Shown piece after piece: positions 25,410 to 34,622 of a stretch of 50,976 nucleotides of DNA. The stretch comes from Micavibrio sp. (GTDB lineage Bacteria > Patescibacteriota > Minisyncoccia > Moranbacterales > GCA-2747515). The notes under the pieces were generated by a model. It worked only from the letters and a program-made list of their open reading frames with translations. It did not search any database and was not told where the DNA came from. Each line of letters begins with the position of its first letter. The first letter of the stretch is position 1. The position numbers and the translations under genes were made by a program. The stretch is taken from the NCBI GenBank assembly GCA_020718085.1, contig DYDB01000004.1, positions 35,930 through 86,905 on the forward strand, written 5' to 3'.

Positions 25410-25889
25410 ATGCACATTCTTTTTGCTAAACTTAGTTGGTACCTCTTAGTTGTCATTCTTTATATTCGACCACTTGCGGAAGTGACTGGGTCCAGAGAAA
25501 TTCGTCAACTCATGTCAATGCGGAAATACATGGGAATTGCCTGTGGTTTTGCTGCAATTTTACATGTCACACTCTATATGATCGAAAGTGAAATGCTCAT
25601 CACATATTTTACAGATGTGACATTTTGGAGTTTTGCAAATCTTTTTGGCTGGGGGAATATTGCATTTGTTGCACTGATGATCCCATTTTTGACGTCCAAC
25701 AGTGCATCGCAAAAATATTTCACGTTACGATGGAAAAAATTACAGCAGGTTTCATACCTTGCGTTTATTTTTGGCGGTGTGCATGTATCACTTGCCACAC
25801 ATTCCATTTTTACTGGTGTAATACCTGTGGTTATATGGGCGATCATATGGGGTATCGCACAATACAAGCGACAATGCAAGAAAAAGTAA
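25410..25889 (+). CDS. Ferric-reductase-like (YedZ/MsrQ-type) heme membrane protein
   Basis: A 159-aa membrane protein with about five helices resembling the ferric-reductase-like transmembrane domain. After RKYMGIACGFAAILHVTLY comes the likely heme ligand His52; a second pair, His125 and His131, is in FGGVHVSLATH after the RWKKLQQVSYL segment. This matches the R.LG..AF.YA.LH / W..L......H pattern of the YedZ/MsrQ family, which carries electrons through b-type heme. It is co-oriented with the lipoprotein ferredoxin gene and ends in a terminator. Confidence 0.78.
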   Translation: MHILFAKLSWYLLVVILYIRPLAEVTGSREIRQLMSMRKYMGIACGFAAILHVTLYMIESEMLITYFTDVTFWSFANLFGWGNIAFVALMIPFLTSNSASQKYFTLRWKKLQQVSYLAFIFGGVHVSLATHSIFTGVIPVVIWAIIWGIAQYKRQCKKK

Positions 25890-25908
25890 AGCACTAACGT
25901 ATAATTTT

Positions 25909-25936
25909 AAAGAGGTATAGATCACCTCTTTTTTAT
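25909..25936 (+). terminator. intrinsic terminator
   Basis: AAAGAGGT (25909-25916) pairs with ACCTCTTT (25924-25931), followed by T residues. Confidence 0.75.
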
Positions 25937-25964
25937 ATGAATAATAATCTTTTATATTAGGGAA

Positions 25965-27101
25965 ATGAGCATAATTTTACAGAAAATGATGGCGCATAAA
26001 TGGATGATCGTTACTCTGATCATTTTTGTATGTTGTGGCGTATATTATTACTACATGACACAGAAAGAAAACACAATTGCGCAAAATGTGGCACCAACAA
26101 CTACGACGACAAAAGTTGGGGATATCGAAGTTCTTGTGAGTGGTACTGGTCAAGTATATGCCGCAAGTCAAGTAGATCTCAAGCCACAAGTGGCAGGAGA
26201 TGGTCTTGATATCGAAAGTATTGCTGTAAAAAATGATCAAGCAGTAAAAAATGGTGATCTCATCGCAACTTTGGATACAACGGAAATTCAAAAGACAATT
26301 CGTGATGCAAAACTTGCTGTTGAAAATGCAGAACTAAAAGTAAAACAATCAGAAAGACAATATGACACGAAGACCGTTGATGACAAATATGCGCGACAAT
26401 TACAAAAAAATGAACTAATACAAGCGCAGAATGCATTAAGCAATGCTTATGATGATCTTGAAGATTATTATATTCGAGCACCTTTTGATGGTATCGTGAC
26501 TGCACTTGATTTTTCTGCCGGCGATTCGATTTCGCGTGATGAGGTTTTGGCATCTGTGATCACAGAAAATGTATTAGTGAAAATATCGCTTAATGAGGTT
26601 GATGCGGCAAAAGTAAAAGAAAATAATTTAGTAAAATTGTCCTTTGATGCATTGGATAATGTAACAGCACAGGGGAAAGTATCAAAAGTGGATACGATTG
26701 GTGTGGTCGATTCTGGTGTGGTGACATACGACGTGGAGATCACGTTCACGTCACCAAGCGATCTTCTCAAACCTGGTATGAGTGCGTCAGCGGACATTGA
26801 GATCGAAAAAACGGAAAATGTGTTAGTTGTACCGGCGGAAGCGATTAAAAAAGATACATCTGGAGAAGAGTATGTACAAGTGCAGAATACCGCAGGAATG
26901 TTGCAGCGTAAGACAGTTGTAACTGGTGCAACGGATGATGTGATGGTTGAGGTCATTAGCGGACTTGGTGAGGGCGAAGAAATTGTCATAATGAACAGTG
27001 ATAACACAACATCATCTACAGATACAAAAGAAAATACTTCAAGCACATCATCTTCGATTTTGCCGATGGGCCCAGGTTCTGGTAGTGGACCGCGCAATTA
27101 A
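25965..27101 (+). CDS. MacA/HlyD-like periplasmic adaptor (membrane fusion) protein
   Basis: A 378-aa membrane-fusion protein. One N-terminal helix is at about 13-31. The lipoyl/barrel-sandwich halves are at about 65-105 (VDLKPQVAGDGLDIESIAVKNDQAVKNGDLIATLD) and 165-190 (YYIRAPFDGIVTALDFSAGDSIS), and they flank a coiled-coil hairpin at about 105-160. Beta-barrel (195-285) and membrane-proximal domains follow, then a Thr/Ser/Gly tail. It is the first gene of a three-gene MacA-MacB-like exporter operon; the ATPase gene starts 3 nt later. A TATATT lies just 6 nt before the ATG, so a leaderless start is possible. Confidence 0.88.
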   Translation: MSIILQKMMAHKWMIVTLIIFVCCGVYYYYMTQKENTIAQNVAPTTTTTKVGDIEVLVSGTGQVYAASQVDLKPQVAGDGLDIESIAVKNDQAVKNGDLIATLDTTEIQKTIRDAKLAVENAELKVKQSERQYDTKTVDDKYARQLQKNELIQAQNALSNAYDDLEDYYIRAPFDGIVTALDFSAGDSISRDEVLASVITENVLVKISLNEVDAAKVKENNLVKLSFDALDNVTAQGKVSKVDTIGVVDSGVVTYDVEITFTSPSDLLKPGMSASADIEIEKTENVLVVPAEAIKKDTSGEEYVQVQNTAGMLQRKTVVTGATDDVMVEVISGLGEGEEIVIMNSDNTTSSTDTKENTSSTSSSILPMGPGSGSGPRN

Positions 27102-27104
27102 TCA

Positions 27105-27833
27105 ATGTATAAGTTACAATGTATGATCGTATGTAAAAGTATTTCAAAAGTTTATGGAAGTGGTGACAATCAGACTGTTGCGCTTGATAACGTATCATTT
27201 GTGATCAAAGAAGGTGAATTTGTTGCCATTATGGGACCATCGGGCAGTGGTAAATCAACGCTAATGCATATTCTTGGCGCATTGGATAATCCAACCAGCG
27301 GATCTTATTATCTTGATGGCCACGATGTTTCCATACTTTCTGAAGATGAACTATCAGTGATCCGTAAGGAAAAGATCGGATTTGTTTTTCAAGCATTTAA
27401 TTTGTTGCCACGGGCAACGGTTCTGCGCAATGTGATGTTGCCGTTGATATACGGCGAAGTGCCAAAAGATCAACGAAAAAAGATCGCAGAGGAAGCTTTG
27501 CGCGCGGTGCAACTCACAGAAGATCGATGGGACCATTACTCAAATGAGATCTCTGGTGGACAAATGCAGCGCGTTGCAATCGCACGCGCTCTGGTCAATG
27601 ATCCATCATTAATCCTTGCGGATGAGCCAACAGGTAATTTGGATACAAAAACAGGTGATTTCGTATTAGATACATTTCGTCGATTAAATCGTGAAAAAGG
27701 CCATACGATCGTTCTGATCACACATGAGGATGAGGTTGCTGCTTTTGCAGATCGTACAATCGTGATCCGTGACGGTCACTTGGTTGAAGATCGTCAAAAT
27801 CGCAAAGAAGAAGTAAAAAAAGTAATTCAATGA
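27105..27833 (+). CDS. MacB/LolD-type ABC exporter ATPase
   Basis: A 242-aa ABC ATPase. Walker A is GPSGSGKST, the Q-loop is IGFVFQAFNLLPRATVLRNV, the signature is ISGGQMQRVAIARAL, Walker B is LILADEPTGNLD and the H-loop is LITHEDEVA. It matches the LolD/MacB nucleotide-binding family that drives mechanotransmission by MacB-type permeases. A second ATG 18 nt downstream (27123) may be the true start. It lies between the adaptor and permease genes, with the permease gene 12 nt later. Confidence 0.94.
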   Translation: MYKLQCMIVCKSISKVYGSGDNQTVALDNVSFVIKEGEFVAIMGPSGSGKSTLMHILGALDNPTSGSYYLDGHDVSILSEDELSVIRKEKIGFVFQAFNLLPRATVLRNVMLPLIYGEVPKDQRKKIAEEALRAVQLTEDRWDHYSNEISGGQMQRVAIARALVNDPSLILADEPTGNLDTKTGDFVLDTFRRLNREKGHTIVLITHEDEVAAFADRTIVIRDGHLVEDRQNRKEEVKKVIQ

Positions 27834-27845
27834 TCTTCCAAACAT

Positions 27846-29069
27846 ATGTTAATGTCTGATTTGGTGGCAGAGATCCACATGGCAATCACATCAAATAAAG
27901 TACGCACAGGACTTACGGTTTTGGGTATTGTGATCGGTATTGCGTCTGTGATCGTGATGATCGCTATCGGTAATGGATCTCAAAAGGCCATTCAGGAAAG
28001 TATTCAATCGATAGGTTCAAACTTGCTTACTATTCAACCGGGAAAGCAACGTTCTTTTGGTGGTGGACCGCAACAAGGCATGGGATCTGCAGAGTCATTG
28101 ACACGTGATGATGCAACTGCAATCGCGCAAGGAGTTGGCGGTATTACTGCAGTTGCGCCGACAGCATCGGGTAACCAGCAAATTATTGCAGAGGGGAATA
28201 ATGCACAGTCATCTGTAACCGGTGTAACGGCTGCGTACGCGCAAGTGAACAATATTACAATAGATGTCGGCTCATTTATTAGTGATGTTCAAGAAAGTAA
28301 GCGCTCCAAGGTTGTAGTGATCGGTCCGGATATTCGTGATGATTTATATGGAGAAAATGTAGATGTCGTGGGACAAAAGATGCGCATTGGAGGATTAAGT
28401 TTTACGATCGTTGGCGTAACAAAATCAAAGGGCGGAACAGGATTTGGCAGTAGTGATGAAGTGGTTTACATGCCCTTATCCACCTATCAACAATATTTTT
28501 CCGGTAGTGAATATCTATCATCTATCAGTGTAAGTGTAACGGAACAGGATCAGATGACACAAGCAGAAGAAGACATTGAAGCATTGTTACTGAAACGTCA
28601 TAAAATTTCCAGTGTAGATGATGCTGATTTTAATATCCGAAATCAAGCGGATATTATTGAAATGACGTCATCAATCACGGGGACACTCACAATGCTTTTG
28701 GGGGCGGTTGCCGGAATTTCGCTCGTGGTTGGTGGCATTGGTATTATGAACATGATGCTTACAACTGTTACCGAGCGTACAAGAGAGATTGGTTTGCGCA
28801 AGGCAATCGGTGCAAATCAAAAAGATATTCGTCAGCAATTTCTTTTTGAATCGGCAACATTGACATTTATGGGCGGCGTAATTGGGATCACCCTGGGCAT
28901 TTTTATTGCATTTGTTTTGGATCATTTTGCCATCACAACAACACAGGTCTCAGGTTTTTCAGTTATTCTTTCTTTTAGCGTATCAGCTGCAATTGGTATT
29001 ATATTTGGATATTATCCCGCGCGTCGTGCTGCAAGACTCAATCCAATTCAAGCGCTGCGCTATGAATAA
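27846..29069 (+). CDS. MacB-type ABC exporter permease
   Basis: A 407-aa permease. TM1 is at about 21-42 (VRTGLTVLGIVIGIASVIVMIAIG). A large extracytoplasmic MacB-core domain follows at about 45-270 (with a Gly/Gln-rich stretch FGGGPQQGMGSAESL). The FtsX-like part has three further helices at about 285, 335 and 375, with the family motif TVTERTREIGLRKAIGA and the end PARRAARLNPIQALRYE. Together with the two upstream genes it forms a MacAB-like exporter or an antimicrobial-peptide/lipoprotein transporter. Confidence 0.93.
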   Translation: MLMSDLVAEIHMAITSNKVRTGLTVLGIVIGIASVIVMIAIGNGSQKAIQESIQSIGSNLLTIQPGKQRSFGGGPQQGMGSAESLTRDDATAIAQGVGGITAVAPTASGNQQIIAEGNNAQSSVTGVTAAYAQVNNITIDVGSFISDVQESKRSKVVVIGPDIRDDLYGENVDVVGQKMRIGGLSFTIVGVTKSKGGTGFGSSDEVVYMPLSTYQQYFSGSEYLSSISVSVTEQDQMTQAEEDIEALLLKRHKISSVDDADFNIRNQADIIEMTSSITGTLTMLLGAVAGISLVVGGIGIMNMMLTTVTERTREIGLRKAIGANQKDIRQQFLFESATLTFMGGVIGITLGIFIAFVLDHFAITTTQVSGFSVILSFSVSAAIGIIFGYYPARRAARLNPIQALRYE

Positions 29070-29082
29070 TCTTTGTAACCAT

Positions 29083-29104
29083 GTCAATATTATATAATAT
29101 TGAC
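29083..29104. promoter_or_regulatory. 22-bp perfect palindrome, candidate operator
   Basis: GTCAATATTAT and its exact reverse complement ATAATATTGAC meet at 29093/29094. The right end shares four bases (29100-29103 TTGA) with the -35 box of the next promoter, an arrangement expected for a repressor site. With no T run behind it, it is a poor terminator for macB. Confidence 0.45.
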
Positions 29105-29129
29105 GAAGCATATGTTTTTGGTATATGAT
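29100..29129 (+). promoter_or_regulatory. promoter of the 71-aa gene
   Basis: TTGACG (29100-29105), 18-bp spacer, TATGAT (29124-29129). Confidence 0.5.
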
Positions 29130-29185
29130 GAAATATCGTTTTTTGTTCGTTTTTTATCAATCATATTTTGAGAGAGGGCTGAGCC

Positions 29186-29401
29186 ATGTATGAATCAGGT
29201 AGTAAGACTTGTCCGTGGTGCGGAGAAGGTGAGGTTTTTCTTGCATATATTTTTGATGTAATTGAGGCATATGATCTCGGATATAGCAGTGTGCGCGTTG
29301 ATTTGGAACATGTTCCCACTGACAGTGAGGGTAAGTCAATGCATGCACAATATCATGTTTTTGTGAGCGAGGTTGAGTGGCTCGAAAAAAATCCGAAATA
29401 A
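29186..29401 (+). CDS. Small CPWCG-motif protein, 71 aa
   Basis: Unknown small soluble protein. It begins with SKTCPWCGEGEVFL, a single CxxC knuckle that could be half a zinc site or a redox pair; there is no second Cys pair. An acidic middle and HAQYHVFVSEVEWLEK end follow. A purine-rich GAGAGAGGG precedes the ATG. The gene is monocistronic, with its own promoter (overlapped by a palindrome) and terminator, which supports it being real. Confidence 0.6.
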   Translation: MYESGSKTCPWCGEGEVFLAYIFDVIEAYDLGYSSVRVDLEHVPTDSEGKSMHAQYHVFVSEVEWLEKNPK

Positions 29402-29420
29402 TATGATGGTTTATGGGGGA

Positions 29421-29459
29421 TTCCACTAGCGAGTATGATCGCTAGTGGAATATTTTTTT
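29421..29459 (+). terminator. intrinsic terminator
   Basis: TTCCACTAGCGA (29421-29432) pairs with TCGCTAGTGGAA (29439-29450), then TATTTTTTT. Confidence 0.9.
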
Positions 29460-29470
29460 GATAGAATTTT

Positions 29471-29498
29471 TTGCATGAAATGAGATCTTGGTTATAAT
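29471..29498 (+). promoter_or_regulatory. promoter of the 161-aa membrane gene
   Basis: TTGCAT (29471-29476), 16-bp spacer, TATAAT (29493-29498). Confidence 0.55.
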
Positions 29499-29533
29499 GA
29501 AAATGAAAACACATACTAAATACACATGTAAAA

Positions 29534-30019
29534 ATGAAGGGGGAAAAAATTACCAAAATTATAACGGATATGGGAACGGTCATTGCGGTAATGACATTCT
29601 TTGGAAGTGCGATATATTTACTTTTTGATCTTCATGCAGTTTTGCTTGACGGCTGGATGGGTGTCGCTTTGCGTGTTGTAGGCATTGCGATGGCGATATA
29701 TATTGGATATGTTCCATATTGGGTCATGTCCGTTTTTTTTCGGCGCATGAATTACGTATTTTTTGGACTTGGCGCAAGTGTTGGTTTTATGGTTGGTGAT
29801 TTTGCAGCACGTATATCCATACTTGTTTTGGGCATGTTCGACAAGGGTGGCTATATATTTTATGGGGGAATTATTTGTATTTTTTTCGTGATCTTTTTCG
29901 TGACAATTTTTTGTGACAAAGGTATTGCGTGGTTTGTAGCGCATCGCATTCAGTTAAAAGAAAGTCTAATGGTAGTCAGGCAAGAGATCTGCGCTTTTGT
30001 CAATCGAAGGATCTTGTAA
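29534..30019 (+). CDS. Hypothetical four-helix membrane protein, 161 aa
   Basis: Unknown family. There are about four hydrophobic segments (about 14-33, 40-65, 72-100 and 105-125) linked by short loops, with a basic N-terminus (MKGEKITK) and a charged C-terminal helix of about 35 residues (VAHRIQLKESLMVVRQEICAFVNRRIL). No catalytic motif is visible. It has its own promoter and shares a terminator with the convergent RND gene. No SD. Confidence 0.6.
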   Translation: MKGEKITKIITDMGTVIAVMTFFGSAIYLLFDLHAVLLDGWMGVALRVVGIAMAIYIGYVPYWVMSVFFRRMNYVFFGLGASVGFMVGDFAARISILVLGMFDKGGYIFYGGIICIFFVIFFVTIFCDKGIAWFVAHRIQLKESLMVVRQEICAFVNRRIL

Positions 30020-30023
30020 AAAT

Positions 30024-30063
30024 AAAAAACAACCCCTCGTAAATACAAAGGGGTTGTTTTTTG
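30024..30063. terminator. bidirectional terminator
   Basis: AAAAAACAACCCCT (30024-30037) pairs with AGGGGTTGTTTTTT (30049-30062). A/T runs on both sides serve both convergent genes. Confidence 0.9.
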
Positions 30064-30066
30064 AAA

Positions 30067-33000
30067 CTATTTCTTTTCTTTGACAAATGTAAGAAAAAGT
30101 ACCGGAACCAAGAACAACGTGAGAAATGATGAGAACATGAGACCAAAGATTACGGCACTTCCAAGCGCACGCCACATCTCGTTGGAGAGGGTGATTGGAA
30201 TGATGCCGAAAATTGTACAAATTGATGTTACGAATATTGCTTCCAGACGAGATTTTCCCGCATCGATGACGGCATTATAAAATGGAATGCCACTCGTGAT
30301 ATTGAGATTGATCTTGTCAATGAGAATGATCGCATTTTTTACAACAATGCCGAATAGTGCGAGTACCCCGATGAGTCCAGGGAAGCTCAAACTAATGCCA
30401 AAAATTGCAAGTCCAATAAATGTGCCAATAAGTGCAAGTGGAAGTGTGACAAGAACGATTAAAGCTTGCTTGAACGAATTGAATTGAATGATCATTGTGG
30501 AAAAAATAAGGAGTGCAGCAATGATCATTGCACGCAAGATGGATTGTACAGATTCGGTATTTTGTTCATTCTCGCCACCATAAGTGATCTCATATCCATC
30601 TGGAAGTGTGTAGTTTTGCGCAAGGGTGGATGTGAATTGTTTGAGAATTTCAGGGGAACTGGTAGTCGCCTGTGCATCAGCTGTGAGGAGAACAGTGCGT
30701 TTTTGATCAATACGCTCAATGGATTCAACGGAAGGCGTTAACGCAATACGTGCAACATCCTTGATGTAGACAGGTTGTTTGACAGCGTTGATGATCTGAA
30801 GATTTTGAATAGAATCAAGTGATGGAATTTTTTGCGTATCAAATTTTGCAACAACGTCAATGTCCTTGTTCCCATCTATTATTGTGGTTATGGTTGTGCC
30901 AGAGATCGCAGTGCGAAGTGTAGATCCAACGAGTGTTGCATTGAGATTATAGAGCTCCATTTTTGCCGCATCAAGTGCAAATGTGTATTCTGCAGGAGCG
31001 TCTTTGAGAGAAATGTCGCTATTGATCACGCCGGGGATCGTATCGAGAATTGGTTTGAGATCTCGGGCGATCTTATCAAGGGCTTGAAGATCGTTACCCA
31101 TGATCTGTGCTTGAAAAGCGGCGCCAGATGGAGGTCCGCCTGCAGGACTGGAAACTGTGATCGTTGCACCTTGAATATCTGCAATATCTTTACGGATATT
31201 GTCTGCAACCTCATAAGACCTCACATCACGTTTTTTTGTGGGAGTGAGCTTGATGGTGATCGATGCTGTATTTGCCGTGCTTTGCGTGATGCCGATATTG
31301 TCACCACCTGTGCCTGGGTTACCAACAAGTGTGGAAAAATTGAGGATCTCCGGATATTTATAGAGACGTTCCTCGACCTGCTGGATGATCTTGTCCGATT
31401 GTTCCAATGTGAGACCTGATGGTGCGCGCATGCTGATGTAAATTTCTTCTGCATCAGATGCCGGAAAAAATTCCATCTTCACGATCCCTAGTATGGGAAG
31501 TGACATAGCAAAAATGAACAGTGCAATGATCGCGCCAATAAATATACGTCGAGCCTTTTTTGTTTCAGTTATCATGCGAAGATATTTCTCATAGAGGGGC
31601 AATGCACGATCGAAATGAATGATGCCATGGATCAGTCGATCTGTGAATGATGCGGAAGCGCGTTCGCCCTGTGCACGTAATTTTTGTTTGATGAGTTCGT
31701 CATCTCGCCATTCATTATCAACGAGATCTTTGTTTTGACGCAATGTGTTCGTGCCATTGCCAAAATACCATGAGAGAAGCCATATCGTGATACCAAATAA
31801 GATCGCTGCAACAATAAATCCAATGATGTGATGCGACGCAATGCCAAAAAGTCCACCGCCAAGAAGAAAAGTGATCACTGTGAAAAACACGCCTTTTGTT
31901 AAACGAATGCGTTCCAAAACAGCCGCAAGCGGATGATTGATCATGAGTGCAATGAGAAGGGATGAGCCAAGCGTTACAGAGACAGTGATAGGGATGGATT
32001 TGATATATTCACCCATAATGCCCGTTGACATAAGAAGGGGAAGAAATGCCCACATGGTAGCAAGTGTTGTGGTAGTGAGGACAATTTTGAAATCATTGAG
32101 AACCAATAGCACTGCTTCTTCGGGTGTGAATTTACCGGTCTTCATGTATTGTTTGGTGGCACTTACGACAACGATCGCATCATCAACGAGAAGCCCCAAT
32201 GCAAGCAAAAGAGAGAAAATCGAAAGAAAGTTGAGTGATGTGCCAGTGGCATGCATGACGCCAAAGGTAAAGAAAAAAACCAATGGGATCGCAATGCCCG
32301 CAACAAATGCTTCTTTGAGTCCAACAACGAGAAATAGTACAGTGACAACAAGAACAAGTGTGATCATGAAGTCGTGAAACAATTGATCAAAATCCTGCTC
32401 GATATAATCTGCCATGTCGATGGTTGTGACATAGGACATGCTTGCGGGAAATGTTGCAAGCTGTTCATCCATTATTTTTTTTGCCTCATCAACAGTTTCA
32501 ATGATCGAACTACCTGTGCGCTTGATAATTTGGATACTCACGGCATTTTGTGGCGTGGCTCCATTTTGTGAAAAACGAGAAATAATGGTTTTTTCAATTG
32601 CAGTTTCCTCAACACGTGCAACATCACGCACATAAACGATCGCACCATTAGATGTGTGGATGATGGGAATATTGCCAAGCGAGGTTGCGTCATAAAATCT
32701 TCCATCAGTACGCACAGGATAAGAATATTCCACGCTATCAAAATTTCCTGCGGGAATTGCGCGATTTGTTGCTGCGATTGCCTGATTGGCTTGATCAATG
32801 CCAATGCCGTAAAATGACAATTTTTGTGGATCGTAGTTCACATCAAATTCTTTTTCATCACCACCGGAAATTTTCACTTCTCGAATGCCGGAAATCTTTT
32901 CTAACTCATCTTGGATTTTTTCTGCATATTCACGAAGTGTAAACCCATCATAAGGACCAGTTAATTCGAATGTGACGATTGGTGTGTCGTCAAGCGATAT

Positions 33001-33492
33001 TTCCATCACTTCCGGATCATTCGCATCTTCCGGGATATCTGCGCGGATCGTTGATAATTTATCACGTAATTTTCGCACAGAATTATCAATGTCCTCATCT
33101 GCTTCAAATTCAACAGTAACCGAAGAAAAAGAGTTTGTGGAACTGGATGTGATCTGATCAATGCCTGAGATCCCGGAGATATTCGTTTCAATTTTTTTTG
33201 TCACAAGTTCCTCCATGTCTGCGGGGGATGCTCCAGGATATGAGGCAGTGATCACAGCAATCGGGATCTTTACTTCTGGGTCGGATTCACGAGGAAGATT
33301 GATATAGGAATAGATGCCCCAACCAGATAGAAGGAGAATAAGTAAGATGACAACGCGAAAGTTTTGCACAAAGAAATTCAACCAACTTTTTGTGAGAATG
33401 GGATCGAATTCCAGTCGATCTAAATATGCAAGGTCGCTGGATGTGAATTTTTCCTTATGTTCACTTTTTTGTTCTACGGATATTTTTTTCAT
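30067..33492 (-). CDS. RND-family efflux permease (AcrB/HAE-like)
   Basis: A 1,141-aa RND pump, slightly longer than AcrB (about 1,050). It has a cytoplasmic N-terminal extension of about 35 residues, then TM1 and NLPRESDPEVKIPIAVITASYPGASPADMEELV at about 66-98 (conserved porter start). The two porter loops are about 70-365 and 675-975, and the TM4 proton-relay motif is LALGLLVDDAIVVVSA. An insertion at about 560-640 between the two halves is rich in charge (NGTNTLRQNKDLVDNEWRDDE). It uses proton flow to export drugs or lipids. It is the last gene of a marR-adaptor-RND operon. Confidence 0.95.
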   Translation of the reverse strand: MKKISVEQKSEHKEKFTSSDLAYLDRLEFDPILTKSWLNFFVQNFRVVILLILLLSGWGIYSYINLPRESDPEVKIPIAVITASYPGASPADMEELVTKKIETNISGISGIDQITSSSTNSFSSVTVEFEADEDIDNSVRKLRDKLSTIRADIPEDANDPEVMEISLDDTPIVTFELTGPYDGFTLREYAEKIQDELEKISGIREVKISGGDEKEFDVNYDPQKLSFYGIGIDQANQAIAATNRAIPAGNFDSVEYSYPVRTDGRFYDATSLGNIPIIHTSNGAIVYVRDVARVEETAIEKTIISRFSQNGATPQNAVSIQIIKRTGSSIIETVDEAKKIMDEQLATFPASMSYVTTIDMADYIEQDFDQLFHDFMITLVLVVTVLFLVVGLKEAFVAGIAIPLVFFFTFGVMHATGTSLNFLSIFSLLLALGLLVDDAIVVVSATKQYMKTGKFTPEEAVLLVLNDFKIVLTTTTLATMWAFLPLLMSTGIMGEYIKSIPITVSVTLGSSLLIALMINHPLAAVLERIRLTKGVFFTVITFLLGGGLFGIASHHIIGFIVAAILFGITIWLLSWYFGNGTNTLRQNKDLVDNEWRDDELIKQKLRAQGERASASFTDRLIHGIIHFDRALPLYEKYLRMITETKKARRIFIGAIIALFIFAMSLPILGIVKMEFFPASDAEEIYISMRAPSGLTLEQSDKIIQQVEERLYKYPEILNFSTLVGNPGTGGDNIGITQSTANTASITIKLTPTKKRDVRSYEVADNIRKDIADIQGATITVSSPAGGPPSGAAFQAQIMGNDLQALDKIARDLKPILDTIPGVINSDISLKDAPAEYTFALDAAKMELYNLNATLVGSTLRTAISGTTITTIIDGNKDIDVVAKFDTQKIPSLDSIQNLQIINAVKQPVYIKDVARIALTPSVESIERIDQKRTVLLTADAQATTSSPEILKQFTSTLAQNYTLPDGYEITYGGENEQNTESVQSILRAMIIAALLIFSTMIIQFNSFKQALIVLVTLPLALIGTFIGLAIFGISLSFPGLIGVLALFGIVVKNAIILIDKINLNITSGIPFYNAVIDAGKSRLEAIFVTSICTIFGIIPITLSNEMWRALGSAVIFGLMFSSFLTLFLVPVLFLTFVKEKK

Positions 33493-33528
33493 TGCTAAGC
33501 ATGCTAAGGGTAAGATATATATGAAAGG

Positions 33529-34602
33529 TTATTGTGCGATCGTAATTGGGTCGCCATCATGTACTAGCTTGCTTCCGTTAAAAATGATCTTTGTCTGCGA
33601 CGTGATGTCTGATGAAGAAATTTCTGCTGTTTCGCCCGAGATCGTATGCACGGTAATGATCATTTTTTTAGCAGTGCCATTTTGATCGGCAAAGAGATAT
33701 GCTTCGTTTTGTCCAATCGTAATAACAGACAATGGTACAATAAGCCGATCTTTTTCTGATGCTGTGCGAGTGATATCAAATGAGACAGACGCAACAGATC
33801 CGATAGTGAGTGCTACGCCATTGGCTGGTTTGGCTTCAATGAGAAATCTTTTAGTTGTAGGATCCGCTTGCGGAGAGATAATATCGATCGTACCAGCAAC
33901 CTCTTTTTGATCAATGGTGATCATGAGAGGATCGCCAATCTTCATAGATGAAAGTTCATCACTGCTTACATAAAATTGTACTTTTGTTAAACCTGTTTTT
34001 GAAACAGTTGCGATAGACTGTCCCATGGACACAGAGTCTCCCAAGGAAACGGAACGCTCGATCACCGTTCCTGTAATTGGGGCTGTTACAAATTGGTTAT
34101 CCAAGGCACTTTGTAGTGTTGCTTTGGCAGAATCAACGGAAATTTCAGCGATCTCCTTGTCTTTTTTGTTTGCGTACGTATCATCTTCCTTGTAGGCATC
34201 CTTTGCACGTTTGTAAGATTCCTCTGCGGATTCAACAGCGAGTTCTAGTGTGCGAATTTGGCCACTTTTGAGACCATTTGTGCCAGGCGCTGATGCTGCT
34301 CCGGTAAGATCAATTGTCGCTAAGCGTTGTCCTTGTCTAACATTTGTCCCAAGATCAAAATTAAGAGTTGTAATCGTCCCGCTTGTGCCAGAGGTGATCG
34401 TAATTTGTTGGTCGCCAGCAATGATCGCCGGGTATGTTGAACGTTGTGTGAATTGCGTGTTGTCGCTTGCCAATCGAGTAGTTACAATTTGCGGATCCTG
34501 TGACTGAGTGTCTTGTACGAGAGTTTTATTTTGCGTTGCGCGGTATACAAGAACTATAAGAATGAGAATAAGCACAATGGAAAATATGAGTTTCTTTTTC
34601 AT
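33529..34602 (-). CDS. RND periplasmic adaptor (membrane fusion) protein
   Basis: About 357 aa from the ATG at 34602 (MKKKLIFSIVLI); a TTG at 34614 is a less likely start. An N-terminal anchor is at about 4-20. The lipoyl halves are at about 60-100 (GTSGTITTLNFDLGTNVRQGQRLATIDL) and 160-190 (APITGTVIERSVSLGDSVSMGQSIATV), with a short helical hairpin between. Beta-barrel and membrane-proximal domains follow. It partners the RND pump downstream (36-nt gap) and follows marR by about 20 nt. Confidence 0.9.
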   Translation of the reverse strand: MKKKLIFSIVLILILIVLVYRATQNKTLVQDTQSQDPQIVTTRLASDNTQFTQRSTYPAIIAGDQQITITSGTSGTITTLNFDLGTNVRQGQRLATIDLTGAASAPGTNGLKSGQIRTLELAVESAEESYKRAKDAYKEDDTYANKKDKEIAEISVDSAKATLQSALDNQFVTAPITGTVIERSVSLGDSVSMGQSIATVSKTGLTKVQFYVSSDELSSMKIGDPLMITIDQKEVAGTIDIISPQADPTTKRFLIEAKPANGVALTIGSVASVSFDITRTASEKDRLIVPLSVITIGQNEAYLFADQNGTAKKMIITVHTISGETAEISSSDITSQTKIIFNGSKLVHDGDPITIAQ

Positions 34603-34622
34603 AAAAATGATCAATAATGAAA

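Noticed and set aside
30832-31419. 195-codon plus-strand frame with many Cys opposite the RND gene
   Set aside because: Antisense to a conserved RND porter region; the Cys pattern comes from the complementary codons.
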